Shown piece by piece: positions 1 through 9,560 of a DNA stretch of 64,000 nucleotides. How positions within the stretch are numbered: the stretch's first letter is position 1; each line of letters opens with the position of its first letter. The position numbers were made by a program, and so were the translations under genes. The notes beneath the pieces are model-generated. The model was given only the letters and a program-made list of their open reading frames with translations, was not told the DNA's origin and did not search any database. This DNA comes from Gari tellinella (taxonomy: Eukaryota; Mollusca; Bivalvia; Cardiida; Psammobiidae), in the NCBI GenBank assembly GCA_922989275.2, contig OV277874.1, forward strand, positions 23,672,154-23,736,153, read 5' to 3'.

Positions 1-40
1 GCAAAATATTAAGACCATGAGAGTAAAAACAGTAATAATC

Positions 41-74
41 GTCTGATCTTGGTTCAAACTGTTTGTAACTCATT
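41..74. repeat. Half of the shared hairpin module
   Basis: CGTCTGATC followed by CAAACTGTTTG is the right arm of the hairpin found in families A, B and D. The left arm is missing and the following sequence is the periodic array. Confidence 0.5.
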
Positions 75-109
75 ATTTTGGGTTTTTTTCGGTCACATCG
101 TAGTCTCAT

Positions 110-540
110 TTCGATGCCATCGTACTATAATACGATAGCTTCACGATAGCTTCACGACATCATTGCGATGGCTTCACGAAGTCGTGTTGCCTTCCTAAGA
201 CTTAGGGCGGCTTCGTGTTTCCTTCGTATTGTCTTCGTGAGGAGAAAAATGTCCGATGGTACCGATGATCACACGAGAGAAACACGAAGGCGACACGATT
301 TGACAAGATGCCCACACGATGGCATTACGAAGGGTAAAATCGAAACACGAAGTCAACACGAAAACGAACCTTCGGAAGGTCCTTCGGCAACTTTTTTGAC
401 AGCCAAAGATTTTTCCATCGCTCACGAAGTTGCTCCCGATGCCCGTAAAATTCAGCCGGAGCCAACACGGTGGCTGAGGATGCCCTCACGAATGACCCGA
501 TGATTACACGATCAGGCCCGAATGTGAACATTTCGTCTAT
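110..540. repeat. Degenerate 11-bp word array with alternating orientation
   Basis: Words such as CGATAGCTTCA recur at about 11-bp steps around 130-185. The complementary word CTTCGTG recurs at 205-245, and ACACGA words recur at 265-365. The layout is forward, inverted, forward, as in element P at 57.2 kb. No terminal repeats were found. Small open frames here follow from the repetition and are not called as genes. Confidence 0.5.
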
Positions 541-583
541 CGTGTGTCCATCTGTTGTCAACTTCGGGACAGTGTGACGCGGG

Positions 584-848
584 CATAACAACGATCCTTG
601 CCGCAGTTCCCTAAACATGACAATTATGTCTAACGATTTTATTGCTGCAATATCGTCTGCTGAAATTGTCGTCTGCTGTTTTTCTCAAAGTTACAGATAA
701 GTAGACATTTTGATAGAATAAATAAAATGACGAGTGACAAACAGCTTGAATCCAGATCAGACGCCGCGTTACGCCGATCTGGCTCCAAGCTGTTTGCAGT
801 GGAACTAATACTTCTAGCGTAAATGCGCTTATTGTTCTCCACTTTATA
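584..848 (-). mobile_element. B/A chimeric element joined at the hairpin
   Basis: The left part is family B in reverse (AACAACGATCCTTGCCGCAG, GTCGTCTGCTG, then CAGCTTGAATCCAGATCAG). At the hairpin apex it switches to the right half of family A (GATCTGGCTCCAAGC, then TAGCGTAAATGCGCTTATT and TTCTCCAC). Part of the right arm is lost. Each half is recognised by alignment to complete copies elsewhere in the window. Confidence 0.7.
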
Positions 849-1002
849 AACCTTGTTGGATTTTTTTAAATGAATAACGATTTGATGCAAACCTTCGTCG
901 TTTTACTGTAAACGACACTTTAGGCGATAGTTACAGAATAAATATGAAACTCAAAAAGGGTATTTGATTGCAAAACCTACTCTAGTTTAAATGCCCCAAG
1001 TC

Positions 1003-1329
1003 TACAGTACTGAATCTTATTAAATTAAATTGATAATCGCAAGCGAATCGCCATCGAATTGCCATCGAATCGGGCGGTTCAAAAAACAAATCCTACGTTT
1101 GAATACTTTAACGCGAATTTTCAGAAGCAGTTGTGACAAAAATGGAATCGAAAAAATTAACGAAAGCATATTTGCGAACATTGGTGAGATACACCACTCA
1201 AGAAAACTTATCCGAGGGTAAATTAGTATTTTGAAATCGCAAGCGAATCGCCATCGCATTGCAAGCGAATTGCCATCGAATTGCAAGCGAATCGCAAAAA
1301 TTGTTAATTTAATAAGATTCAGTACTGTA
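1003..1329 (+). mobile_element. Family C MITE, complete copy
   Basis: Terminal inverted repeats TACAGTACTGAATCTTAT and ATAAGATTCAGTACTGTA bound a ~325-bp non-coding element rich in CGCAAGCGAAT and GCCATCGAAT words, with TA at both ends. The ends suggest a Tc1/mariner-type transposase in trans (inference). TA at 1190-1191 is the empty version of the site filled by an A element in the copy at 36933. Confidence 0.85.
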
Positions 1330-1445
1330 CATGTATATAAGTGGGGAAAACATCATTAAAAGATATAAAACCTATTTGGAATTCAATAAAATGTAGTAGA
1401 AAAATAATAAGTTGAAAATGTTGCCAATGTTTTGAAAAAGTACGT

Positions 1446-1516
1446 TTCAAACAGTTTGGAGCAAGATCGGACGCCAGGTAACCCGGCGTCCGATCTTGCT
1501 CAAACTGTTAGCATTG
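1446..1516. repeat. Stand-alone shared hairpin
   Basis: CAAACAGTTTGGAGCAAGATC and its inverse flank GGACGCC...GGCGTCC with a GGTAACC centre. No terminal repeats of family A, B or D surround it. Both arms carry GGACGCC where most copies have AGACGCC, so the arms have changed together. Confidence 0.7.
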
Positions 1517-1530
1517 GCAATGATAGTATT

Positions 1531-2151
1531 GCAATGCCCCCTCTCTACAACGACACCCAATGGGAGACACAAATTGCGTGTGTTGTTCGGAGGTAGTCGT
1601 TATTGGGAGGGAATATAAAGTTTTAGCTTTCATTTGTAAAATGTTTGAATGAAATTCAGACGCCGGGTTACGCGGTATCTGATCTAGATTCAAGCTGTTT
1701 GTCACTCGTCATTATATTTATTCTATCAAAATGTCCACTTATATGTAACTTTAATTAAAAACAGTACAGTGGAGAATCTGTTATTCTTTCCCGTTTAAAC
1801 GCAAACGTACGCAAACGCAAAACACTAAAATGTAGAAAATAACAACTTCTTGACAATTCTGACTATTGATATTTAGCTGAGTGGCAAACAGTTTGAAGCC
1901 TGATCAGACGCCGGGTTACCCGGCGTCTGATCTGGCTCCAAACTATTTGTATTGGAAATAATAGTTTGAGCGTAAACGCGTTTATTGGGAAAGAATAACA
2001 GATTCTCCACTGTAGATGACAATTTTAATTAGACGATATTGCATCAGTTTAAGCGTAAGACATAACTGTTCTGTTTTGGGAACATCGGCAAGGGTTGTTG
2101 TAAGGAGAGAGTCGTTGTTTGGTAGGGTCGTTATAGGGAGTGAACACTGTA
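1531..2151 (+). mobile_element. Family B MITE interrupted by family A
   Basis: Left terminus AATGCCCCCTCTCTACAACG, then GTTGTTCGGAGG and a degenerate hairpin (AGACGCCGGGTTACGCGGTATCTG). The right part has GACGATATTGCA and AACATCGGCAAGG and ends at AGTGAACACTGTA. An A element fills a TA at 1765. Without it the element is ~370 bp. Family ends are TA-flanked CAGTGCTCCCTCC. Confidence 0.8.
1765..2014 (+). mobile_element. Family A MITE, young subfamily, nested in B
   Basis: Starts TACAGTGGAGAATCTG and ends CAGATTCTCCACTGTA. Order: CCCGTTTAAACGC end with CGTACGCAAACGC, linker, ~60-bp hairpin, TAGTTTGAGCGTAAACGCG, TTGGGAAAGAATAAC end. TA is duplicated at the insertion (AACAG-TA ... TA-GATGAC), matching intact B copies. 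It encodes no protein and would depend on a transposase in trans. Confidence 0.9.
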
Positions 2152-2419
2152 CATATACAATACATGCTTTTATTGGGAAAGAATATCGAATTACCGACTG
2201 GAGCAGCATGATAGCGTATTGTTTTTGAAAAGACAATTTCGTAGAGGAGTAATTAGCATGGAATAGAAAATAATAGTTATAGCAATGAGGAATTGATATA
2301 CTTGTTAGGATCATGTCGCGACAGAATGATAAGACTGTTTTGTCTCTCAGTGTCATTTTCGTCTCTCAAAGGTGTGCCTGGGTGACTTATTTTCGGATTA
2401 AGTTCTCTATAATGTGATG

Positions 2420-2830
2420 TACTGTGGAGAAACCGTTATTCGTTCGCGTTTTAATGCAAATTGAATGCAAAACGCAATGCATTGAAATGTTGAATTTTAA
2501 AATGTTTTTCATTTCAAGCGAATTTAATGTAATCTGAGTGGCATACAGTTTAGAACCTGAACCGACCCAAATTTTATGCAGTGTATATTTACATAAGGAT
2601 TTTTAATACATGTACATGTAAACACACAATCGCAATGCAATTAAATGAGAAAAATAACTGTATGACAATTCTGACGATCCATTCTTATATGATCAGCTAA
2701 AAGTTTTCACCCTGAACATACATCGGGTTATCCGGTGTGTGCTCTGGCTCCAAACTGTTTTTGAATTTTAAATCTTTGTTTTAGAATAAAAGCTTTTATT
2801 GGGTAAGAATAACGTCTTCACTAGTGCAGA
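2420..2830 (+). mobile_element. Two degraded family A pieces
   Basis: 2420-2570 is a left half (TACTGTGGAGAAACCG, AACGCAATGCATTGAAATG) that loses homology at the hairpin. 2625-2826 is a separate degraded copy with a hairpin remnant (CATCGGGTTATCCGGTG) and the right end TTATTGGGTAAGAATAACG. Confidence 0.6.
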
Positions 2831-2859
2831 TCGGTTTGAAACGTGAAAAAATAACGCGT

Positions 2860-3096
2860 TACAGTCGGGAAAACGTTATTCTTTCCCGTTTAAACGCAAA
2901 CGAAACGCAAACGCAAAGCACTCAAACGTAGAAAAGTACAACTTTTGGACAATTCTGATAATTTATATTTATCTTGGAGGCAAACAGTTTGGAGCCTGAC
3001 CAGACGCCGGGTCACCCGGCGTCTGATCTGGCTCCAAACTGTTTGTAATTGAAATAATAGTTTTAGCGTAAACGCGTTAACGTTTTCTCCACTGTA
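2860..3096 (+). mobile_element. Family A MITE
   Basis: TACAGTCGGGAAAACG to GTTTTCTCCACTGTA with a full hairpin. The right end has lost the TATTGGGAAAGAATA segment, so GCGT runs straight into TAACGTTTTC. Older subfamily (AAAACGTTATT terminus, CGAAACGC). Confidence 0.85.
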
Positions 3097-3355
3097 GTCA
3101 GTTGCATTGACGGTCGCCCTCGTCGTGACATACCAGGTCTCTTGGGTGTGCTTTGTAGACAAAATTCGTCGGATTAAGTCTCTACTCATTGTACGACTTC
3201 GTCGGCGTGCAGCAATAACATGTGTAACTAATCGTCCTCTCAGTGATAAAAAACCATTAGTCGGATTTTTTGCTGTTCTCTCTAAAGGAATTAAAACTGT
3301 AACTATCTCATAGGATATCCTTAACAACGTTATGACCAACGCAGACTAAAACCTG
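3097..3355. other. Unassigned sequence between elements
   Basis: No repeat family recognised. A 68-codon open frame (3107-3313, +) lacks any recognisable domain and is not called as a gene. Confidence 0.3.
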
Positions 3356-3573
3356 TTAGCCCCTACACTGACAGGGGATTTTTATGCTTGCATTTGCAAA
3401 CAGATTAGATCCAAATCAGACGCCGAGTAACTCGGCGTCTGATTTGGATCCAATCTGTTTGTCGCTCGTATAGATGTTGGACTTGGTGTTGTGTCGCAAT
3501 GCTTGATTTGGAAATAGTGATGTAATGGATGTTTGTTTTAATGTGGATGTTGGTGTGGCAGCGAAGGGGTTAA
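3356..3573 (+). mobile_element. Family D MITE upstream of the receptor exon
   Basis: Ends TTAG-CCCCTACACTG and GCAGCGAAGGGG-TTAA, with a well-paired hairpin (GATCCAAATCAGACGCCGAG and its inverse) at 3395-3462. The arms read CCAAATC where family D normally has CCTGATC, with the compensating GATTTGG on the other side. It lies 150 bp before the receptor ATG, so it may fall in the promoter. Confidence 0.65.
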
Positions 3574-3723
3574 AATCCGATTCAATTCTCCAGAGAAGTG
3601 ACCCGTGTTTTGTAGTTGATTGATGTTATTAGACTGCTTATGAGTCGCCGAATCAACAGTTAGAACAATAACAATCCGAAAACGACAGTAACATAAGCCG
3701 CGGGCAGTAATTCTGTCTTCAAT
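3574..3723 (+). promoter_or_regulatory. Presumed 5' UTR and proximal promoter of the receptor exon
   Basis: This is the only non-repeat sequence between the D element and the ATG. The start context AAT-ATG-G has A at -3 and G at +4. No clear TATA box is seen. The assignment is by position only. Confidence 0.3.
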
Positions 3724-4423
3724 ATGGCTGAAAAGGGCTTACAAATGAGTGTTCCAATTGTGTTGTTTCATTTATTCATGGAACATTGCGTTGCCATGGA
3801 AATAATTGCAGGTGTTATTTTACCCGAAAGTCTGGACTATGAATGGAGTCTACAGCGGATTCAGCCGGGCATAGAAATTGCCAAAGAAACGGTCAAATGG
3901 CATAATTTGTTGCCCGGCCGCAATTTGACGTTCAGGTTTGCGGACTCTAAATGTTCGGAAACCCTCGGACCTTTAGCCGCCATTGACTTCCGGGAGAAAT
4001 ATACGATAAGTGTTTTCCTCGGTCCTGTGTGTGAATACGCGATTGCTCAGGTTGCCCGGTTTAGTCCGCATTGGAATATCCCGGTTCTCACCGCTGGGGC
4101 GTTTGTGTCCGACTTTGATAACAAACGCGAGTACAAGTTACTCACCCGAGTGTTGAATACGTACTCACATTCTGCTCAGTTCGTCATGGACGTAATATAT
4201 CCATTCAATTGGACAAACATAGGTTTGCTTTACCATGACAACAAAGACTACAAGGTCAAGGGCAGGTCAAGTTCGTTCTTTCAAATAGCGGCGTTATATA
4301 AGAAGGTACTGGAGAAACTTAACGTGACGGCGCGAAAAGAATTAACTAACGGTTTTGATGAGAACAGGCCGGACACGTTCACGTTCGATGGTTTATTGAG
4401 AAAGGTATCCATGAATGCAAGAA
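3724..4423 (+). CDS. First exon of a natriuretic-peptide-receptor-like (guanylyl cyclase type) receptor
   Basis: The exon encodes ~233 residues. Residues 1-25 are a likely signal peptide with a VPIVLFHLF core; Met8 is an alternative start with a poorer context. The mature part reads as the ANF-receptor (type I periplasmic-binding-like) lobe of single-pass natriuretic peptide or guanylyl cyclase receptors. Supporting segments are VILPESLDYEWSLQRIQPGI near 31-50, FADSKCSETLGPLAAIDF near 72-89, FLGPVCEYAIAQVARF near 98-113, WNIPVLTAGA near 117-126 and YPFNWTNIGLLYHDN near 159-173. Cys77 and Cys103 fit the first conserved disulfide of the family. N-glycosylation sequons are at Asn67, Asn162 and Asn200. 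A phase-1 donor follows Asn-Ala-Arg, close to where I expect this family's first exon to end. Transmembrane, kinase-like and cyclase domains are absent, so a full cyclase and a short clearance-type receptor cannot be told apart. If not spliced, the frame closes at 4465-4467 after 247 residues. Confidence 0.85.
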
Positions 4424-4429
4424 GTAAGT
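4424..4429 (+). other. Predicted 5' splice donor GTAAGT
   Basis: GTAAGT follows GCAAGAA. It matches the intron side of the donor consensus, although the exon ends in A rather than G. It places the boundary after the first base of a codon. Confidence 0.7.
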
Positions 4430-4467
4430 CGAAAGGAGCAATTGTTTACGTATTAATTGCAAATTAG

Positions 4468-4859
4468 TATTGCTTTTGTTTTTACTTGGGCCAACTAGGT
4501 TTTACGATGTGATATTTTGCTACGACAATTTATATGGGTATTATAAGAGATTTGTATTCCTACGAAGCCAATTTTTTTCGTAGCTAAACGTTCCCCAATA
4601 TATACACTGACAATCTATTATTATACTCATATAATTATATGTTGTCGTCGCAATTCATTTTGAAAATAACAGGCAGGTGCGCCTCCACTCACCCCCCCCC
4701 CCCCCACACACACACACACACATACACACACCCCTGGTTTGGTTTGGTTTGGTTCGATGTTTGATTTTTACTGAAATACACTCGCTTATCTAAAACACTA
4801 TGAATACATTATATGTTCGCAATTGAACGCGTTTATATTAAAATTCTTTTGTCGAAAAC
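4468..4859. repeat. Intron sequence with C(n)/CA(n) and TTTGG microsatellites
   Basis: 4689-4729 is a run of C followed by CA dinucleotides. 4735-4754 has GGTTT repeats. No transposon family or exon is seen. Confidence 0.7.
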
Positions 4860-5122
4860 TACAGTGGAGAATCTGTTATTCGTTCCCGTTTAAACGCAAA
4901 CGTACGCAAACGGAAAGCGCTAAAATGTTGAAAAGTACAACTTTTGGACAATTCTGATATTTCATGTTTATCTTGGTGGCAAACAGTTTGGAGCCTGATC
5001 AGACGCCGGGTAACGACGCCGGGCTACCCGGCGTCTGATCTCGCTCCAAACTGTTTGCACTGCAAATTATAGTTTTAGCGTAAACGCGTTTATTGGGAAA
5101 GAATAACAGATTCTCCACTGTA
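4860..5122 (+). mobile_element. Family A MITE, young, hairpin arm partly duplicated
   Basis: TACAGTGGAGAATCTG to CAGATTCTCCACTGTA. The inner left arm is repeated (GACGCCGGGTAA then CGACGCCGGGCTACCCGG), lengthening the element to ~263 bp. Confidence 0.9.
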
Positions 5123-5169
5123 ACAATTTGGAACAAGATCAGAAGCAAGACTCCAAACTGTTTGTCATT
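5123..5169. repeat. Collapsed shared hairpin remnant
   Basis: AATTTGGAACAAGATCAGA is followed almost at once by GACTCCAAACTGTTTGTC, so the central stem is lost. It directly abuts the preceding A element. Confidence 0.5.
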
Positions 5170-5275
5170 CTTATAAAATTGAATCGACATAATTTTCAAA
5201 CAGTTGCCATTTTTTACATTTTATTACATTGCGTCTCGTTTCAATTTTGAATACTAACGTATTCTCAACAGTACT

Positions 5276-5480
5276 TACAGTGGAGAATACGTTTTCTTTC
5301 CCGTTTAAACGAAACGAAACGCAAACGCAAAACACTAAAACGTAGAAAAGTGCAACTTATGGACACTTCTGATAATTCATGTTACCCGGCGTCTGATCTG
5401 GCTCCAAACTGTTTTCAAAAGAAATAATAGTTTTAGCGTAAATGCGTTTATTTGGAAATAATAAAGTTTTCTCCACTGTA
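5276..5480 (+). mobile_element. Family A MITE lacking the left hairpin arm
   Basis: TACAGTGGAGAATACG to GTTTTCTCCACTGTA. Sequence jumps from TAATTCATGTT to ACCCGGCGTCTGATCTGG, so the left arm is deleted up to the apex. Confidence 0.85.
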
Positions 5481-5599
5481 TAAGGCGCCACGTGTTATTT
5501 AGTTATTTGACTGTTTTTGTCTTATTTGTCTGTCTGAAGGTATTCTCGATGGTGCCCAAATCGAGCATAAATATGTTTTATTTGAAATGGATATACATG

Positions 5600-5935
5600 T
5601 ACAGTGGAGAAGACATAATTTGTTTCAGTTGGAACGCAAACGAAACGCAAACGCATATCAATAAAACGTAGAAAACGTCAGGTTTCCATCAATTCCATCT
5701 AGTCTTGTAATATGAAGCTTAGTCTTGTAATATGAAGCTAGTAATGGCTTCCCTCCTTGGCGCCTAGGATTTCGTGTTGGTATAACGACTAGTTCGTCGG
5801 TGTCAGGATTCATTGCCGGCCGGGTACAGTTCCTGATGCACCTCATAAATGACCCTTCTCATAATCATCAATCTTGATTGAGAGAAGTTATACCTATATT
5901 AAACAGCCTGATCAGACGCCGGGTGATTTTCAGTC
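5600..5935 (+). mobile_element. Family A left end with a ~190-bp foreign insert
   Basis: TACAGTGGAGAAGACATAA and AACGCAAACGCAT identify the A left end. Sequence from ~5690 to 5900 is not family A and includes a tandem 19-bp repeat (AGTCTTGTAATATGAAGCT). A hairpin piece (CCTGATCAGACGCCGGGT) follows and no right end is seen. A 62-codon minus-strand frame (5658-5846) crosses the insert; its origin is unknown. Confidence 0.5.
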
Positions 5936-6190
5936 TGTGGCACTAACAGGTTACATGTATCTGACATGATACGAGGATAATCAGGCTTTCATGAAAAAAT
6001 TCCACTTTCCACTTATTAGATAATTATGTGAGATGTTACCCGGAAACTTCTCAGAAAAGCTAAGTGGTGTCAGAAAAATGCCACCATACATTTAATATTG
6101 CAAAACTTTTATCAACCGATTAATAGTTTTTTTCGCGAAATAACTGGTTTACTCTTGAGATGTACATGTAACACATTTTACCATTTTTGC

Positions 6191-6430
6191 TTAGTGGAGA
6201 AAACGTTATTCTTCACAATAAACGTGTTCACGCTTAAACTATTATATATATTGCAAACAGTTTGGACACAGATCAGGCGCCGGGTAACCCGGCGTCTAAT
6301 TAGGCTATACACTATTTGCCACCAAGATAAATACGAATTATAAGAATTGTCCAACAGTTGTACTTTTCTACGTTTTAGTGCTTTGCGTTTCGTTTGCGTT
6401 TAAACGGGAAAGAATAATGTATTATCTGTA
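6191..6430 (-). mobile_element. Family A MITE
   Basis: TTAGTGGAGAAAACG at left, hairpin with a GGGTAACCC centre, CGTTTAAACGGGAAAG and TATCTGTA at right. Both tips are eroded. Confidence 0.75.
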
Positions 6431-6433
6431 ATG

Positions 6434-6572
6434 ATGGTGGCAAACAGTTTGGAGCCTTATCAGATGCCTGGTAACCTGGCATCTGACTAGGCACCAAACT
6501 GTTTGCACTGGAAATAATAATTTTAGCGTTATCGAGTTTATTGGGAAAGAATAATGTCACTTCTACTATGTA
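6434..6572 (+). mobile_element. Family A right half
   Basis: It starts at GGTGGCAAACAG before the hairpin. The stem has the paired change GATGCC(T)GG / CC(A)GGCATC. It ends TTGGGAAAGAATAATG. The left TIR is missing because the neighbouring A copy occupies that position. Confidence 0.7.
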
Positions 6573-6845
6573 CAGCTTAATAGCTCCTACATGTAATATG
6601 ATATTACATGTAATGCTATTGTAATTAAGTCGTTGTCAAATAAAAAAGAGCTATTTACCAAACAATGCGAAATGTTTTACAGCGAAATGAAGTTACAAAT
6701 ACGGAATTGCCAAATATTAAACGATTTGCAGTTGTTGGTTTTTACTTACATCGACTTCTTTTTTTTAACGATATTTCCTAATTAAATATCTTTTTATAAC
6801 AATTGTCTTCGATTCACCATTTTCATGCTTCATTCTCATAGGGAA

Positions 6846-7169
6846 TACAGTGCTCCCTCCCTACAACGGTCCTCCGAACAACGAGTCCCTCCTTACGATA
6901 ATGCCACCTGCTGTTCCCCAAACAACCCTTTCAGTGCTGCAATATCGTCTGCGTAAAGCTGTCGTCTGCTGTGTTTCTCACAGTCGCAAGTTAGTCACTT
7001 TGATAGAAAAAACATAATGACGATTGACAAACAGCTTGAATCCGGGCGTCGTCTGATCTGGATTCAAGCTGTTTGCAATGCACGCCTATATCCTTTTCTT
7101 TAACAACTCCCTCCGAACAACACACACACACTTTGCCTCTGGATGTTATTATAGAGAGGGGGTACTGTA
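6846..7169 (-). mobile_element. Family B MITE
   Basis: TACAGTGCTCCCTCCCTAC at left and GAGAGGGGGTACTGTA at right. The hairpin centre is truncated (GGGCGTCGTCTG). A CA run lies at 7120-7132. Confidence 0.85.
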
Positions 7170-7321
7170 CATTCCCCGCAATAGTTGTCATATTAAACCA
7201 GGTTTTTTTATATCATAATACATTTACCTCGTATAGACCGACTGTATACAATCTTCAGTTTGATTTGTCGTTGAATGGTTGGTGGACAAACTAAAAAATG
7301 TTTGTGACCGGTATTTTGTTC

Positions 7322-7571
7322 TACAGTGGAGAATCTGTTATTCTTTCCCGTTTAAACGCAAACGTGCGCAAACGCAAAGCACTAAAACGTTCAAAAGAAT
7401 AACTTTTGGACAATTCTGATATTTCATGTTTATCTTGGTGGCAAACAGTTTGGAGCCTGATCAGACGCCGGGTTACCCGGCGTCTGATCTGGCTCCAAAC
7501 TGTTTGCACTGCAAATAATAGTTTTAGCGTAAACGCGTTTATTGGGAAAGAATAACAGATTCTCCACTGTA
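7322..7571 (+). mobile_element. Family A MITE, young, flanked by 12-bp direct repeats
   Basis: TACAGTGGAGAATCTG to CAGATTCTCCACTGTA with an intact hairpin. Both flanks read TATTTTGTTCTA, a duplication longer than the usual TA. Confidence 0.9.
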
Positions 7572-7903
7572 TTTTGTTCTATGTTGTGCCCCCAGCAAGG
7601 CACAGTTATAGGTATACATGTATTGCTTTTGGTATGGCTGTCTGTTTGTCTGTCCGTCCACAACTTTGGAACTGTATGTGTTAGAGACTTCATATTTGAC
7701 ATGTGTACCCATGTCAAGGTATCATTGAGCACAGTATTCGTTGATCTCTGTGCAAGATTGATTATGTCAGAAAAAGTTCATGGTGGTCACATCTGGGTTG
7801 GAGCATAGTGTTTCACCAACACATCTTGTTTGAAGACTAGCAGTTTTCGTTGTGCGGTTGTAGGATGTTTCGCCATTAAATAGATTCTCAGATGTATCTC
7901 TTG
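7572..7903. other. No recognised feature
   Basis: Apparently single-copy sequence with one short open frame shared with the flanking element. No domain or repeat recognised. Confidence 0.4.
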
Positions 7904-8273
7904 TACAGTGGAGAACGTTTTCTGTCCCAATAAACGCATTTACGCTAACACTATATAATTTCTCTTGCAAACAATTGGTGCCAGATCAGACGCCGGTTAA
8001 CCCGGCGTCTGATCAGGCTCCAAACTTTTTGCCAATCAGAAATAATATGAATAGTCAGAATAATCGAAAGGTTGTCCTGTGTGACCTACGTTTTATCGCG
8101 ATGTGTTTGCGATCAGACTCCTGACTGATTGTTACACAGATTAAATGAATCGAAAGAAATTTAAAAACACAATTATTTAATGTAAATGTACATGTAAATT
8201 TCAAAGTTTTAGTGCACTTTGCTTGTGTTTCGTTTGCGTTTTATCGGTAAAGAATAACGTCTTTATCAGTGTA
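7904..8273 (-). mobile_element. Family A MITE, expanded left-arm region
   Basis: TACAGTGGAGAACG start, hairpin at 7970-8032, then GTTGTCC and ACGTTTTATCGCGATG. About 95 bp of extra sequence precedes a second end-like stretch CGTTTGCGTTTTATCGG that finishes CAGTGTA. It may be two overlapping copies. Confidence 0.55.
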
Positions 8274-9064
8274 TATGTTACAGTCAATGTGTGTAATCAG
8301 TCATTACGCGTAATGACTAGTCAATCTGTGAAATTACTTTTTCACATGGTCCTTTAATGATACTATTTATGATGATAAACAATGGTATTTTTTAAAAGTT
8401 CAAAGATTTCCTGCACAAAACACAACATTTATTTCACACCTTATTTCAGTCCATTTGTGAAATGATGTTTATGACCTTGAACGCTATAAATAGGAATGAA
8501 TTGAATAATTTGCATGTAAAGCTACAGGCTCTACAGTACTGAACCTTATTAAATTAACAATTTTTGCGATTCGCTTGCAATTCGCTTGCAATTCGATTGC
8601 AATTCGCTTGCGATTCAAAATACTAACTTTACCCTCGGGTAAGTTTTCTTGAATGGTTTATCTCACAAATGTTCGCAAATATGCCTTCGTTAATTTTCTA
8701 GATTCCATTTTCGTCACAACCGCTTCGGAAAATTCGCGTAAAAATATTCAAACGTAGGATTTGTTTTTTGAAGCCCCCGATTCGATGGCAATTCGATGGC
8801 AATTCGCTTGCGATTATCAATTTAATTCAATAAGGTTCAGTACTGTATTTTGTTTTATTTTTATTTTTAAAAATAATGTTGACACATTGAGTGGTTTTGT
8901 AGTGAGATTGTGGTGTTTTGTATACATTAACCTTTTGACCTTTGAAAATATCATTGTATAATTATCATAAATTGTAACATTAAAGGACTATGTGAAAAAG
9001 TCATTTCACAGATTGACTAGTCATTACGCGTAATGACTGATTACACAGATTGACTGTAACATAT
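8274..9064. mobile_element. Element I: ~85-bp terminal inverted repeats, with C nested
   Basis: TATGTTACAGTCAATG and its inverse (GATTGACTGTAACATA) open long inverted repeats that include a self-palindrome AGTCATTACGCGTAATGACT and a CTTTTTCACAT stretch. Interior sequences pair further inward. No coding. A family C copy occupies the centre. Class unknown. Confidence 0.75.
8532..8847 (-). mobile_element. Family C MITE nested in element I
   Basis: TACAGTACTGAACCTTAT and its inverse are at the ends, in the opposite orientation to the copy at 1003. TA flanks both sides. Confidence 0.85.
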
Positions 9065-9320
9065 ATAAGGCTGCATAGGATTAGTAATGCAGGTTGATAA
9101 AGTGTGGTAATACTTTCCCTTAAATATCTGACCTTTTGTGTGTGAGTGTGTTTTCTAATTTTAAGTCCAATTATGATTTTAGGACAAAACATAATTAGCT
9201 TACATGTACTTATTAAACCGCTCTTTTTACAATGCTTTTCATGAACGAATGATTAAACTGAACAAATAAAGTTTTATTTTTAAGTCGTACGTGCAAATCA
9301 CGGCTACGATATACATTTTA

Positions 9321-9560
9321 TACCGTGGAGAAGACTTTATTCTTTCCCGTTTAAATGCAAACGAACCGCAAATATATCGCAACAAAACGTAGAAAGAGAC
9401 AGTTTTAGACAATTTTGACTAGTCCTGCTAATCAGAGTGGCAAACAGTTTGGGACCTGATCAGAAGCAGACGACAATTGAAACGGTGAAATGGTAAAACA
9501 ACAATAATAGTTTTAGCGTAAACGCGTTTATTGGGAAAGTATAACGTTTTCTCCACTGTA
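9321..9560 (+). mobile_element. Family A with a family D segment after the left hairpin arm
   Basis: The A left end TACCGTGGAGAAGAC runs to CCTGATCAGA, then GAAGCAGACGACAATTGAAACGGTG, which is the family D interior, then ACAATAATAGTTTTAGCG and the A right end. The right hairpin arm is gone. The same A/D junction appears inverted at 10425-10470. Confidence 0.75.

Noticed and set aside
30..74. Bacterial-type intrinsic terminators from GC-rich hairpins followed by T runs
   Set aside because: The host is eukaryotic and the hairpins are internal parts of MITEs.
3107..3313. 68-codon frame near the receptor exon as an upstream exon
   Set aside because: No signal peptide, domain or donor/acceptor fit, and it is followed by a D element before the receptor start.
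5658..5846. 62-codon minus-strand frame inside an A copy as a captured gene exon
   Set aside because: The peptide looks somewhat coding-like but has no recognisable domain. A tandem 19-bp duplication interrupts it, so the evidence is too weak to call.
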